Shown here: one piece after another, positions 42,558 through 54,823 of the stretch
Numbering within the stretch: the stretch's first letter is position 1
Layout: the number at the start of each line of letters is the position of its first letter
Source of the DNA: Falciphora oryzae
Taxonomy: Eukaryota; Ascomycota; Sordariomycetes; Magnaporthales; Magnaporthaceae
Reading direction: 5' to 3'
Length of the DNA: 64,000 nucleotides
NCBI GenBank assembly: GCA_000733355.1
Contig: JNVV01000002.1
Span: forward strand, 2,077,133 to 2,141,132
Made by a program: the position numbers and the translations under genes
The notes under the pieces: generated by a model
What the model was told of the DNA's origin: nothing
The model's input: only the letters and a program-made list of their open reading frames with translations
Databases searched by the model: none

Positions 42558-43549
42558 TCAAGAGTCCATCTTGAATTTGTACGGAGGCACACCAGCGACT
42601 CCCACGTCTACCCTGAAAAGGCCACCTGCGTACTTCTTGCTCTCCTCCGGTCCGTCGTCGTCGCCGGCAGTGGTGATGAAGAGCTCGGTGCCGACAAACT
42701 CGGGGCAGGTGACGTTGTTGGTCGGCAGCTTGACCTCTCCCGTGACCTTGCCCTGGGGCGAGATGCGGAGGACGCGGGCCTCGCCCCAGAAGGCGTGCCA
42801 GATGTTGCCCTCGACGTCGACGCGGAAGCCGTCCGGCCCGCCGGGCCCGTCGTGCTTGTAGAAGACGCGTTCGTTGGACAGCGAGCCGTCCCCGGGCGAG
42901 TAGTCCCAGGCCAGGATGGTGCCGGCCGTGGTGTGGGTGAAGTACATGGTCCTGCCGTCGGGCGACCAGCCGACCGAGTTGGGGATGGTCAGGCCGCTCA
43001 GGACCTTCTCCTTGGCCTTGCACCCGTCGAAGCGGACGAGGAAGCCTTGGGGTGATGAGGTATAATCGTGGTCAGCTCCGGGCATAGAGACGCAAGTGGA
43101 GGAGAGGAACAGAACACACCCTCGGGCCAGACGCCATTCAGGTAAAAGTCGTTCATGGTGCCGATCCAGAAGCGGCCGTGGGGGTCTACGGCGCCGTCGT
43201 TGCCCCGGAGGCGCTTGTCGTCGTCGGCGTCGGCGAACTTGGTGAGGTACTCGTACTTGCCCGTGGCGCGGTCCAGAGTGGCCATGCCGTACTTGAGGCC
43301 GACGAGGATCTTCTCGGCAGGGCTGACGCCCTCGATGTCGGCCGTGACGCCGATGGGGACGTCTATCTCGGTTGTCTGCACCGACGTAGGTCCCTTGTCG
43401 AGCGAGACGGAGTGCAGCCGGTTCCTCTTGAGATCCACGAACCGGACGCCGTTGGTCTCCTTCTCGTAGTAGGGCCCCTCGCCGAGGGCGCAGTGGAGAT
43501 CGAGATACGGCTCGGTGACCGTCCACGTCTTGAAGCCTTGGTCCGCCAT
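42558..43549 (-). CDS. SMP-30/gluconolactonase/regucalcin-like lactonase
   Basis: Exons 43549-43120 and 43045-42558 join in phase into 305 residues. The chain has the six-bladed propeller signatures of the family: LGEGPYYEKE with the metal-ligand Glu near residue 24, GNDGAVDPHGRFWIGTM, LTIPNSVGWSPDGRTMYFTHT with the ligand Asn, and GGPDGFRVDVEGNIWHAFWG with the catalytic or ligand Asp. No signal peptide is visible, so the protein should be cytosolic. Members hydrolyse sugar lactones or related esters with a divalent metal. The substrate here is unknown. The acceptor CCCCAAG is slightly unusual but restores the propeller sequence exactly. Confidence 0.92.
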
Positions 43550-45441
43550 GGTTTGGGACGGTCGAGGCGATCTAGATGCCTACCACTGCCGGAGGGGGTC
43601 TGTCTTGTGGAGGGTATTTTACAATTGGCTCACGTCCGTGTCAACACAGCGACTCCAACGAGGGGTTTCTCGAGTCAAAGACTCGCCGTCTAGAATACGA
43701 AGTGGTGACGATATAAGCGTCGGTTCCGTCCCTCAGTCCCACTCTTCTTGGAGGGGAGGGGAAGACCGGTAAATCCACCGCGAAGGCCCGTTTTCGGCTG
43801 AATTCGATCGAGTTTCAGCGACAGTAATATGGTTATCTCAGCCTAGAAAGTGATCGCGTAACTTCCAATTCTTTCGGTGTCGATCGAGGCCCTATGCTAT
43901 CTCGCGCCTAAACCCCGACTTCCTCGACATTCCGCCTCGGCTCGACAACGGCGACAGCAGCGTTGAGCCTTGTTTCCTATGCAACCCCTTCGATTCCTGT
44001 GCTCAATTTTGGCCAGCGACACAGGCACGGGACGCGCAGATGCGCCTCGACTCACGAGGGGCTTCTCGGCGGGCTGTAGACGAGGTCTCATCGGTCGCTC
44101 CCAAAATATTTTCCAGCATGAAACGACGTCAATTGACGGAAGGATTGCCACGACGCTCCGGGCCAGCTTCATCCACGGAACTTCGGCCCTGCCACCCGTT
44201 TACCGGCTACCCGCAAAGCAGGGCTGTGGAAGTGGGACGGCGCGAGGGAAATAGAGGCATGTGAAAGAGCTCATTTGCATTCGAGATAGGAAGAGAAGAG
44301 ATGGTCTGAGAGAGAAGGAAAAATCGCAGCCGCACAAAACAAGGGTCCAGCACTCTAGGATCGCAACTGCTGAAGGATCACGGAGAGACTGCTCGACGTT
44401 CCCCTCAAGTCACTTGCTTCTGGGTTGGCGCCAATGGCTCTGTCGCGACAGGACCCCGAACAGGCGGAGGATGGCCTCGACGGCACTTGGTGAATGAAGG
44501 GGCTGGAAGGAACATCAAAGGGGCGAGCAGAGATCAGCCGCCGCAGAAACACGTTATCCCCCCCGCGGTGGGCGCTTCGTGTTGGAGCCGCCCGCATCGG
44601 ATCGTCGCCCAATCCCCCACGCATCCGCCGCTTCGTTTCTTTCGGCACAACGTCGAAGCCGACAGCCGCGCCCCGCGCCCGTCGCCTAGCACAAAACAGA
44701 AAATTTGACATGCATCTAGATGCGGGGGGTCGGAGTTCCCCGGCCGGAGCTGGCTCCGGATTGAGGCAAGGTAGGCAGGGTGCTGCGATGCCAGGGCAAC
44801 AGCCCTCCGAGGTGCAGGGGCAAGGGGGAGGGGAAAAAATTATGCTAATAACGATGAACGCGGCAAGACGAAAGCGCAGAGGCTGACACCCCGAGGGATC
44901 CTTCCGAATGGCCGGATCCTTCTCGTGTCTGACATGGCCAAACACACCGGACGCCCTCACCGGTTACAGCGCTTGCGCTTTGTTGGCTGCCCGACGGGGC
45001 CCCAGATCAACGCTACAGACGAGCGAGAGTGACCTCGTCCTCATCCAACAAGCTTTTTTTTTTTCTTGTCTTTTCTCTTCTCTCTGTTGTGTTGATACAC
45101 GTCATCCCTCCCCAGGCCCCCTCGCTCCCTTTTTATTCCAGAAGCAAAATCAGGCCCTGTGCCTCAAGTGGTGTAGCGCGTCAGGCACCAAGTCAGCCTT
45201 TGGGCCGCACTAGGATTGTGAAAGATGATCGGTCACACCAGCAGCCAGCGGCCGCCGAAATCGAGACCATCTGACTGGTTACCGGCTCGCAGTCTCTTGC
45301 TTTTTCTTGCTAATGGGAAACGACATTCCCCTAGCAAAGGGAGCCACATGCGGCATGCGGGGGTTGGCGAGCTGAGCCGTCGTCCGCGGCATCAAGGGGC
45401 CCTGGAAAATGCAAAGCAAGCAGAAGCAGGAGAAGAAAAAG

Positions 45442-45464
45442 AAAAAAAAAAAAAAAAAAAAAAA
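45442..45464. repeat. A23 homopolymer
   Basis: Twenty-three consecutive A on the + strand within a purine-rich tract in the gene-free region. Confidence 0.9.
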
Positions 45465-48400
45465 GAAAGGGAGAAAAGAAAAGAAATAATACAAATGCCA
45501 CGGTTTTGGTGGTGGCTTAGCATCAGCGCGACGCAACTGTTACATAATGACGCCGAGTCGATAGGAGACGGTGATCTTCGCCGTTAGCGGATGCAACAGG
45601 CGAGGTGGCTTGGTGGCTTGCTCAGTCTACCGCCGTGTTGGGTCACGCTTCTCTCAGTCGGGAATCGTCAGGACCAGATGAACGATTTTTTTTTGTTCCT
45701 TCTCCCATGATCCCACCGCCGCCAAGCTCGTAAGCCTAAAGGATCAATCAAGATACCTGGAGCCTAGGCCGTGGAACCAGCCGCCTATCGATATCTCAGC
45801 CAGGGTGACAGGCTGCAAGTGTCCCTCAAGGGTCCCGGAGGCACGAAGAGCTCGGACGCGCCACCTCAGGGGATGATTGACATTTATGCCGGGATCGGAA
45901 CAGGCGACGCCTGTGTGTACCTGCCATATCCGTATCCAGGCAGCTTAGCAGGCAGGGCATGCTGCATGCATGCACGCTTTGGCTCTGCATGTCGTGATGT
46001 GACGGATGGGACGGAATTGGGGCCCCGATATTCGCAAGGCGAGGCTTACCTGGGCAGGGCTGCAGACACTTGCTGCGGCGTATAAAACGAGGGAATTAAT
46101 ACACACGTCCGCTTCCCAGACAGCGACAACCGGGCCGGGCATTATCGACCACGCAGGGCGCCAATGAGGAGGCCGCGTTTGGGGGAGGGCGAACGGACGC
46201 ACTCTTGTGTGCTCGACTGCAGCCGGATGGCTGGTTCCGGTGCTGCGCATCGTAAAGGACAACCGGCAGCCCATCCCTCGAGCCCCGGACCTGGGGGCTG
46301 GCCACACGGCTGCGGGATTCGTATCATTGGGCCGTCGGCCAATATTTTGCGCTGTAAATGGTGCAGCATCATCATCCTTTGCCGCCCTGGGCAGCGGCAG
46401 ACAGGCCTCGACCGTGATTTGAGGGATCTGCTCTAACGGATTCCGTCAATGATGAGACCTCCTAGACAAGGGAGAAAAGAAAAAAAATACGTGCGTCGTA
46501 TTGACATACGTACGGCGTGCGTGTAGGCCGATACACGGAGCTACCCGACTTCAAAGTCTACCGAGCCGCCCCTCGTACGTGGCAGGGAGGCACGCGGCCT
46601 ACCACCCACTGAGCGGGAAGACTCGAGGCTGACACGGCTGCGTGCGGCCAGGTCCTTCCAAATTCGAACACTACCTAGGAAGGGCGCACACGGATACTGT
46701 GCGTCCTCCTACTTGGACCCCTCCCCGTGTGTGAGTTCTTACTCGGGGGTTATTTCCTCCAGCGTCGTATTGCAACTTGGATTTCTCTGGAACGAAACAG
46801 TAGACTTGTTCCAAGTCGGCGACGGGGCAAGCCCGACATGCAAGGAAGCCTGAGATTCAGGAACCGGAAACATTCGCCCCCCCTTAGGTGACGCCGGTTG
46901 CGCTTCCTTGGCAACGAAACAGTAGGGGGACAAAAACGCGGGCTGCTGGTGACGGCCACGGCTGGCTGAACATCCGGTTGGCTCTCGCCTTGTTTGTGTG
47001 TGCCGTAGGAGACGAACACGACGGACATGTGTGTTTGGACGACGCCAGGGCCACCTCCTTCGGCCGGTTCCGTAGCATCAAGCGCTCGCCTTGTCAACGT
47101 CTCAGACAGCGGGCAGGCGGGCAGGGCATCGAGCCACGAGCGATAAACATAACTCTTCCGGCCCGGTGGCTGAACATCTGTGCAAAAAAATGCAATCTTG
47201 GCCCGTCCCGATGCCTGGTACGCACAGCCTTTTTCTTGCGGCAGGTTATTCGTTGGAAGGGAGAACCTGTGGGGAGTGACTTCGGGTGCGACGAGGCGCG
47301 GCCCCTTGCATGCAGCTCCGCGCTAGCAGTTGCAGCGCGGACTGCAGAATGCAAGCCATCTATCCCACAGTGTACTGTGTGACGGGGTTGTGTGAACGGG
47401 GTTTGTGGTTGTGCAAGTGCCGTGAAAGGTACCTGGGACACCTGCCAGGTTTGCGGACGAGAGGATGTACATGTCTGGTCCTGTGTGCAATGGCCTTGCC
47501 GAAGGATCAAATATTTCGGGTTGTGCGACATCGGACGGGGCGAGGGAGGTCGACATCAGGGCTGACGACCTCGGAGGAGTCGGGATTATTCGATTATTCG
47601 AACACCATCCTTTGATGGCGCATGGCGCGCCAAGGTTAAAAATAAAAATCGAGAAGCAAAGGATAGCACCCGAAATTTGTCGAGGGAAGTCAAGACGGGT
47701 AAACGTGACTGTCGCGCACGTTTGTTGAAGCCAACTCGAGCTTGAATCCTGCTCAATATGACGGCCGTACAAACCGACCAAGCATGATCCCAAAATCCAA
47801 ATCTCACAACCCCGGAGCCCTCACGCATCTGACGTCCCTAGCTTGGCTGGGCGGAGCTAGCCAGGGGAGAGGCAGCTGGGAGCAGGGAACGCATCAATTG
47901 GATACCTTGGTTGTCAAAACCCTTCTCGCACGGAAGATGGCAACCGCGTGCCTGCCTGCGGTGGGTGTGACGGACTCCTCCGACGCACAGCCCATCACAA
48001 GACGAACGTCATCCAAGGCTAGCGCCTTGCCTTGTGCGGCATGCCGGCTCCTCACTGGCTCCTGTGCATGCCCCGAGGCTAGTCGTTGGCCGGACAGTCA
48101 GGGGCGGGAGGAGACAGGCGGTTCCCCGGAAAGCAAGGCTACCAGGCTACTTTTGTTGCACACACTCGACCTAGTAGACGCCAGGCGCAGCGGCTAACTC
48201 TCACCCCCGCATCCACGAATGAACCCCCAACCAGAGCGCGCTAGAAGGACGGCGCCAAAGTCAAATCGGCACGCCAACGACACAGAGAGCAGGAGTCGTG
48301 ACACGAGCAACTTGGAGGAGCGGCCCGGGCATGGGGTTGGAATGATCACCATATTCACATTATTACCTTCCCGCAATACGACCCCTCAGAGACATCCCGT

Positions 48401-50503
48401 CATTGCGTGTATTTTACGTGTTCCGCTAGCGGGAAAGGGAGCGGGAAAAAGTAAAGAGAGTGTGAGAAAAAAAAAAAAAAAAACGAAACCATGAGCGTCA
48501 GTTATGCGGAAACAGATCGACGGCAGGCACAAATTTCATTCGCACCCTGATCCCTGACTTGGCCGGCTCCCATGACCATACCACTGTGAACATGTACTGT
48601 GCGGACTTGTGTCAAAGATGATCGAGGGCCACGCAACGATGGATGCGACTCCATGCCTGGCGACAACCGCCCGCCAAAAAACTGACAGTTCCCAGAAGTG
48701 GATATGTGGTTGGCGGGAAGCGCGCGCCGACCCGAAAGGGCAACAGATTCGCCGTGATGGCCGGCCATGGAAGACGCTAAAAGAGAACCAACACCACACG
48801 TTAGCCGACGCCTGCTGGACCAGAGATTTCCAGATCTCCGGACTGACGGTCCGAGTTGCAAAGAGAAGGGAGGGAGAGGGAAACCGCAAAGTTGAACAAA
48901 ATCAACCTGCCAGCGGCCTCGCCCTGGTTGCTGGTGGCGGCGGTGGAGCCATCGCCTGGCTCGGCCCAGCCTACCACCAGATTCCCGGGACCGGCGGGGG
49001 CGTCCCGGCAGGCTCCACTGTCAAAAAAGAAGACCTGGCCAGGGGGGGGAGGGTAGGTGGGTAGGAGGCCATGCCCCATGTCTGTCTGGCCGGGGGTTGC
49101 TGACAGGGTTGATGGCGGCCGTCATTGGCCAATCGCGACAATTAGACAGGCCTCCCCCAAGGCGAAATGAAGTGAAGGGTTGCAAAACCTAGGGCACAAA
49201 GCCGCCTTCCCCGCGATGCTGTGCCAATGCTCTCTGTGCAAATGTGGGTTTTGCTTGGGTACCCTGTGCAAGAGGGGAGAGCAGCAACACGAAAAGAGGA
49301 GATGTGATTAATTGAATGCATGGGCTCAAATTTGTGCCTCCCCAGAGCCGGTGCGACGTGGGATCTGGCTTCGCAGCCTCAGCACGATTGAGATAACTCT
49401 TGGCTTGTTGGTTGCCCATGCACGCTTCCTTGCTCTCTCTCTCCCCCTGCCGGCCGACTTTGATCGATCGAAGGACAAGAGAACAGCCTGTCTCGCGGAG
49501 AGAAATCGAAAGGCGTAGAGGAAAGTAACAACAGCGAAACTCGGACCGGATTGGCTTCCCATCTGTGACACGCAAACTTAACCGAGATCCATCTCATGTC
49601 CAGCGCGTGAATGACTCGAAAGGGGCCCCTTTGAGAGTTCTCCGGGGCACACGGAGAGAAAGCAAGGACGGTTGATGGCGTGATATGTCGCAAAACACTC
49701 ACACGCACATAACGTATGTGCTTCGTATTATTATTATTATCGGTTTTGTTGTCGCGGAGATTTTCCACTCCTCTTGTCGTTTTTTTTTTCTGTGACGCCA
49801 TGGGTCAAAAAAGAATGGGAACAACAGGGTTACATACATCAACTTGACAGGCTCTAAATCCCAATCACTCCATTCTCCGACTTCTAGTTTTTTTTTTTTT
49901 TTCTCCTTCTCCACACGACACGAGCCCTCCCCCTCCCCTCGTCTTGAAAGCTAACATGTGTGTGTGCACTGTGGTGAGAGAAATACGCGATCAATCCCTC
50001 TTTTGGGCCACCCTCGAGGCCTAGCGTTGCCGAATGGAGCACCCTGGGACGCGCTTCATTTGACAAGGCCACAGGCCGCGATCAAATCATCTGGCAGAGA
50101 TAGATGATGCCAAGGTGCATGGCCCCAGCAAGCCCGCCATCCTAGCATGCTACCGCTGCTGCTGCTGTTGCTGCCGCCCTCTCTCCAAACAAATCGACGC
50201 CCCCTCCCTCCGCTCTCACCAGCCTGTGTGGGTTGCATCAGCCAACCCCCCAAAACCCGCATTTGAGGCTAGGCGCGAGGCTTTCAAAACGTCCGTGTGG
50301 TCCGGCGGCGGGCGGGCGGGCGGTCGGCCGTTTGTTGTTTTTTTGCAACGGCAGCATTCCCCTCCGGCAGTACTTGCTTGACAGCGTCACATCGGGGGAG
50401 TACCAAATCTTCAAAATGCTTCCACCAGGGGGAGGGGTGTGGGGGTTAAACGTCACATGAGCAGCCCCATCAGAGCCCGATGGTGCTCAGGGGGGTCGGA
50501 ACA

Positions 50504-50525
50504 AGAGAGAGAGAGAGAGAGAGAG
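50504..50525. repeat. GA dinucleotide microsatellite
   Basis: Eleven GA/AG units in the gene-free region. A second, interrupted GA-rich tract lies at 51372-51426. Confidence 0.9.
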
Positions 50526-53500
50526 GCCAGAAAGAAACGAAAGCACCGCTCCTGGCGCCCAATGCGACCGTCCTCAGATTGCCAATTTTGCGGGCCTCGC
50601 GCAGAAAACCTCAGCTCTTAGGCCTCACTTTTTTTTTTGTCCACAGCGGAGACCGGCGGGCAGTTTGTTGTTGTTTTTCTGCCCTTCTTTCTCTGCCAAG
50701 GGTTTTGTCTTGTCCCCCTACTCATCGACGTTGTATTGTCTCAATAAATATCTCGGTACTTCGCAAGCTCTATCCAGGATTTGAGTCAAGCGTAGTCCAG
50801 GGTGAGCCTGTTGGCCTTGCCACTGTGAGGAGATCTCTCTCGCTCTCTCTCTCTCCATCGCTGCCAGGACGGCCTGGCGGCACAGGAAACCGAGCAAGCC
50901 AGCCTTAGCCGCCCGCAAGTCGCCGAGGCAGGTCGGCAAGGTCGGCTGTTAGCCGCACGAAAACAAAGTGCAATGAGGCGCGCCAAGGAAAGCGGAAGAA
51001 AGCAAAAACGAAGAGAAAAAAAAAATTAAATAAATTGAGAAACAGATCCGGCCAGGAGGAGAAGGAGGGCGGTGGTCAAAACGCTGGCGTGCTACACACA
51101 GTAGGATCTCGAGTGGGTTGCTCGCCCAGATGGGATGGGCAGGGCCTTTTGCTCTCTCTCATCACAATTGATGAACCCATCTCAGCACACTTTTCGTCAC
51201 CAAAGCCAGGGCAAGGCGCCTGCGCCCTGATTGATTGACGGGGGTCTTTGCTTGACAGCTCGTGGCACTTGGCGCGCACCCTTCCCTCCCTCCTGCGGGT
51301 TTGTTGGCCGGACTCGCCTCATCTCTTCTCAGTGGTGGTCGTGAACGACAGGGCGGAAGCGAACTAGCGCGGGAGGGAGAGAAAGAGAGCGAGAGAGAAA
51401 GAGAGAGAGAGTGTGAGTGAGTGAGGGATGTCACAGCAGGGAGTGGCTGGCGACACCCAAGAAGGGGCCCCCGACCAAGAGAGACAGGACCCCCTCGATA
51501 GCGCGACCCGCGAACGTCTTCTTTTTGGGGAATCATTCTTCGACACACTGGCCGGTCCCGGAGAAATCGTCGATACCGGGGAGACCGTGACAAAAAAGAA
51601 AAAAAAACCGCCGGGGCCTTTTTCCGGCTTGGGGACCACAAACGACGACGGTGGGCCGCCGTCCTGTGATGTTGCGGTGTGCGCGGCGTGTATGTCTATC
51701 CTTTCTCCTTCGCGTTTCTGATACTACAGTACCCGTGGGGAGGTGTACTGCTACATGTCTCTCTGCTCACACTTGGTCGTCCCGATGTGTGTGACCAAGG
51801 CCGTCGATGCCTGACATGTCTGATCCATCTCGGGAGCCAGGGAGGCACTTCCGTGATGCAGGCCCCACGTTCCTGGCCCTGTTTTTTTTTTTTTTCTCTC
51901 TCTTCTTCTCCCCTTCGTTTGTTTCTCTTGGCTTGTAGCAACACACACCCCTCCTCCCTCTCCCCCACCCCTGCCGGGGCCGCATTTGCGGTCGCAGACA
52001 AGTCAGTGCCCTTTTCCGATCTAACTCGATCGAGCTGGAGCTAATGAGTTCTCGTCACCCGACCGCCTTTTTTTCGTGATACATGGCACCTCTCTGACGA
52101 ACGCTTTTTGCGAAAGTTCCCACTTTGTCGACGTCTGTGGCCCCGAAGCCGAACGCGTCCAGGCACAGCCGCGGGCGGGATCCCGGGGCTCCCGGTCTTC
52201 TTTCTTGCCTCAGGCATGCAAAATTGCGACGCATCCAGGACGGGAGGTGTGGGCGGTGATGGCTGGCCGCCCCCGGGCCTTCCGCGGGGCGAACGACAAC
52301 AACATCGGCTTGTGCAAATCTGGTTGGCTCTGCGTTTTGGTGTGTGTGTTTATGCTTTGTGTGTGTATGTGTCTTGATGTGTGTATATGTGTCTGGACGT
52401 GTGTGTGTCTGCCTGCAGCCGAAAAGATGCCCTCAAGGGAAACAGCCCCGCTGCAGGCGAGCCCAACGGATTGCCGCTTTTGGGCGCAAGTGAAGCACAC
52501 CAAGAGAGGTTGACGATGGGCAATGCGCTGGCGCTCCGTGGGTTCGTTGATGTTACGGGTCGCATCGCCCATCACTGACTCTGTGCTTTGTGGGGAGCGA
52601 GCGGTTTCTCAGAGTCAGCGAGTGCGGGCCTCGCCCAGGGCGCGTTGCGGTAAGGCTCAAAGAAGCAATGCCGCGCCCCCGTTTTTCCTTTTTTCCACAC
52701 TGCTCAAAGTCCTTGTACAGTAACAGGCAAGAAGAAGAAGAAGAAGAAAAAAGCATGGGCCCCATATCCATCACCGCTCGGGTCTGCGCCTTGCTTGCGG
52801 TGGACTCGGAGTACTGTACACCTCACCTCCCTGCCTTCACGCTGACCGCCTTCACCGTTCCTGTGCGTGATGCCCGGGTCCTCTCCCGGAGCGGGGGGGC
52901 GTCGACGGCGACAAGGGTAGGCCTTGGTCTGCACTGATTCAGGGATCGCCCCGGAAGCGGTGGCCTGAAGAAGGTTTCGGCTGGTGTGGTTCGGCGGTCC
53001 ACACATTATATCGGTCACGTTCCAGAAGACCGGGATGTTGTTTGCGAACGTCCCTGGACCGGGTCGCTACGTAGGTAGGTAGTCAAGCGTTTCCTTTGAT
53101 GAGATCGCCCATGGTTGTCAACCACCACCCGCCCCGGAGCAAGGCCGGCCGCCCTGTCCCCGGCCCAGCTTGGCGAGTGCTGTTGCAACTCGTGGCCATG
53201 GCATGATGGCGGCTTCGACGATGGAGCTGGAGGGCCAACACATGCGCTGGCCGTGAAGGGCCGGATTGACGCTGCCCACCCACCTCTATTTTCGTCCTTC
53301 TCCACGCAACAACCCCCACAGACAGGATTCTGGTGGTTGTACACGTGTCCGGGCGGCCTGCATGTATACGGGGCGCCCTGAGAGGCATCCTCGGAAGCCA
53401 AAGGGCTGACCAGAGCTGCTCTCCCGGAGCCGTCATGCGCTCGTCGTCCTCACCGCCACCAGCAAAGAGGCAAAGTGTTGTTGCTGCTGCTGGGGCTGCC

Positions 53501-53551
53501 AGCCACAAAAAGGGGGGCTTGGGCCTCAACGCCTGGGCGGATTGGGAATGA

Positions 53552-53580
53552 CCTGCATGCAAGCAAAAGGTGCATGCAGG
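53552..53580. repeat. Perfect inverted repeat with 10-bp arms
   Basis: CCTGCATGCA at 53552-53561 and its reverse complement TGCATGCAGG at 53571-53580 flank a 9-nt spacer. It could be a dimeric protein site or a hairpin in a transcript. Confidence 0.9.
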
Positions 53581-54809
53581 ACGCGGGATGAGGAGATCCT
53601 TCGTGCATGGCGTGAGAAAGATGGATGCAAGCAACTAGGCGGATATAATGGCCCTCCATATAGCCTCTTATAGCGGTCTGTATTATTACATTATGCCGCT
53701 GCTTAGCCCAAAAGCGGCGTCTCTGAAAAACTAGCCCCGTCTGTGCAACGTAAAAAATCAGTATTGCCTAGATAAAAAAGCAAGACGAAAAAGCAATCCA
53801 CACAAGAAGGAACAGAAGGGAGAGAAAAAGGGCGGTGACGTGCCGGCGGACATTTCCGTCTTCCGCGGTGAGGTTGAGTCCACTGATTTTTTTTTTTTTT
53901 TCTTCTTTCTTTTTTATAGCTGACGTTGAAATACGCGCGCGGACTCACGCTCCGCAGCATCCCCAGCCGGCAGCGGCCTCTGGCCCCGAGACGGCGACTC
54001 GATGCTGTGAGAGGCGACGCTGCCTGTGCCGCGTTTCCCGAACGCAACTCTGCGGCAGCTGCAGAACTGATGTCGTTTATCGTATTACACCCGACGGCTT
54101 CGTGTTGCAAAGACACAGAGGGCACAGGCGGGCGGACAGCGGGGACGCATCAGAAAGGGTTGTACCACGAGACACAGGCAACCCACGCACCAGACAACCT
54201 TCTTACTGAGTCCCCACTCGGATTGCGATATCTCGAGAACCGGGTGGGGGGAGCTGGGCTGGCAGCTGGGACGGTGAGCGGAAATCCCTGCAGAATCGAT
54301 AGTGACGCAGCAGCCGGCCAAGGGCCCGAGTCCATGCGCAAGCCAACTAGCGCGCGGTGCAGGTGTACCCAACCTTGCCAACCGACCTGGAGCTCTCCCC
54401 GAAGGTACCTCGGCCGCAGTGCCTCTCACCTGGCAGCTGGCGGTACCTTGCCCTCTCGCTGCCAGCGGCCACCTGCAGAGATTATTCCCAACTGGGACTA
54501 GGCCACCAGTTTTTTTTTTTTTCTTTCTCCAAATCCAAGGTGTCATGCCGCCCGCGTCGCGCCGTCTTGAAACGATGTGTTCATCCCAAGTTCCGGCTGA
54601 TGGCACAGAAAAGCAATGTGCTAGACGGGCGCCTGCCTGCCTTGGTGCAAAAAGGCGGACAGCAAGCGAGTGGGCAGGCAAAAATATGAAGAGGCTGGCG
54701 GCATTTATTATCCACGGACAGGGCATGGACTGCGGGTGAACAAAAGTGATGATTATCCCGGCCAGAGGGACTGAGCGTCCCGACTGTGCAAGCATCAAGC
54801 CTCTTTGGC

Positions 54810-54823
54810 CAGGTACGTACCTG
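54810..54823. repeat. 14-bp perfect palindrome
   Basis: CAGGTACGTACCTG is a perfect palindrome. A near copy, CCAGGTACGTG, follows at 54832-54842. The pair could be a binding site for a dimeric regulator. Confidence 0.85.
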
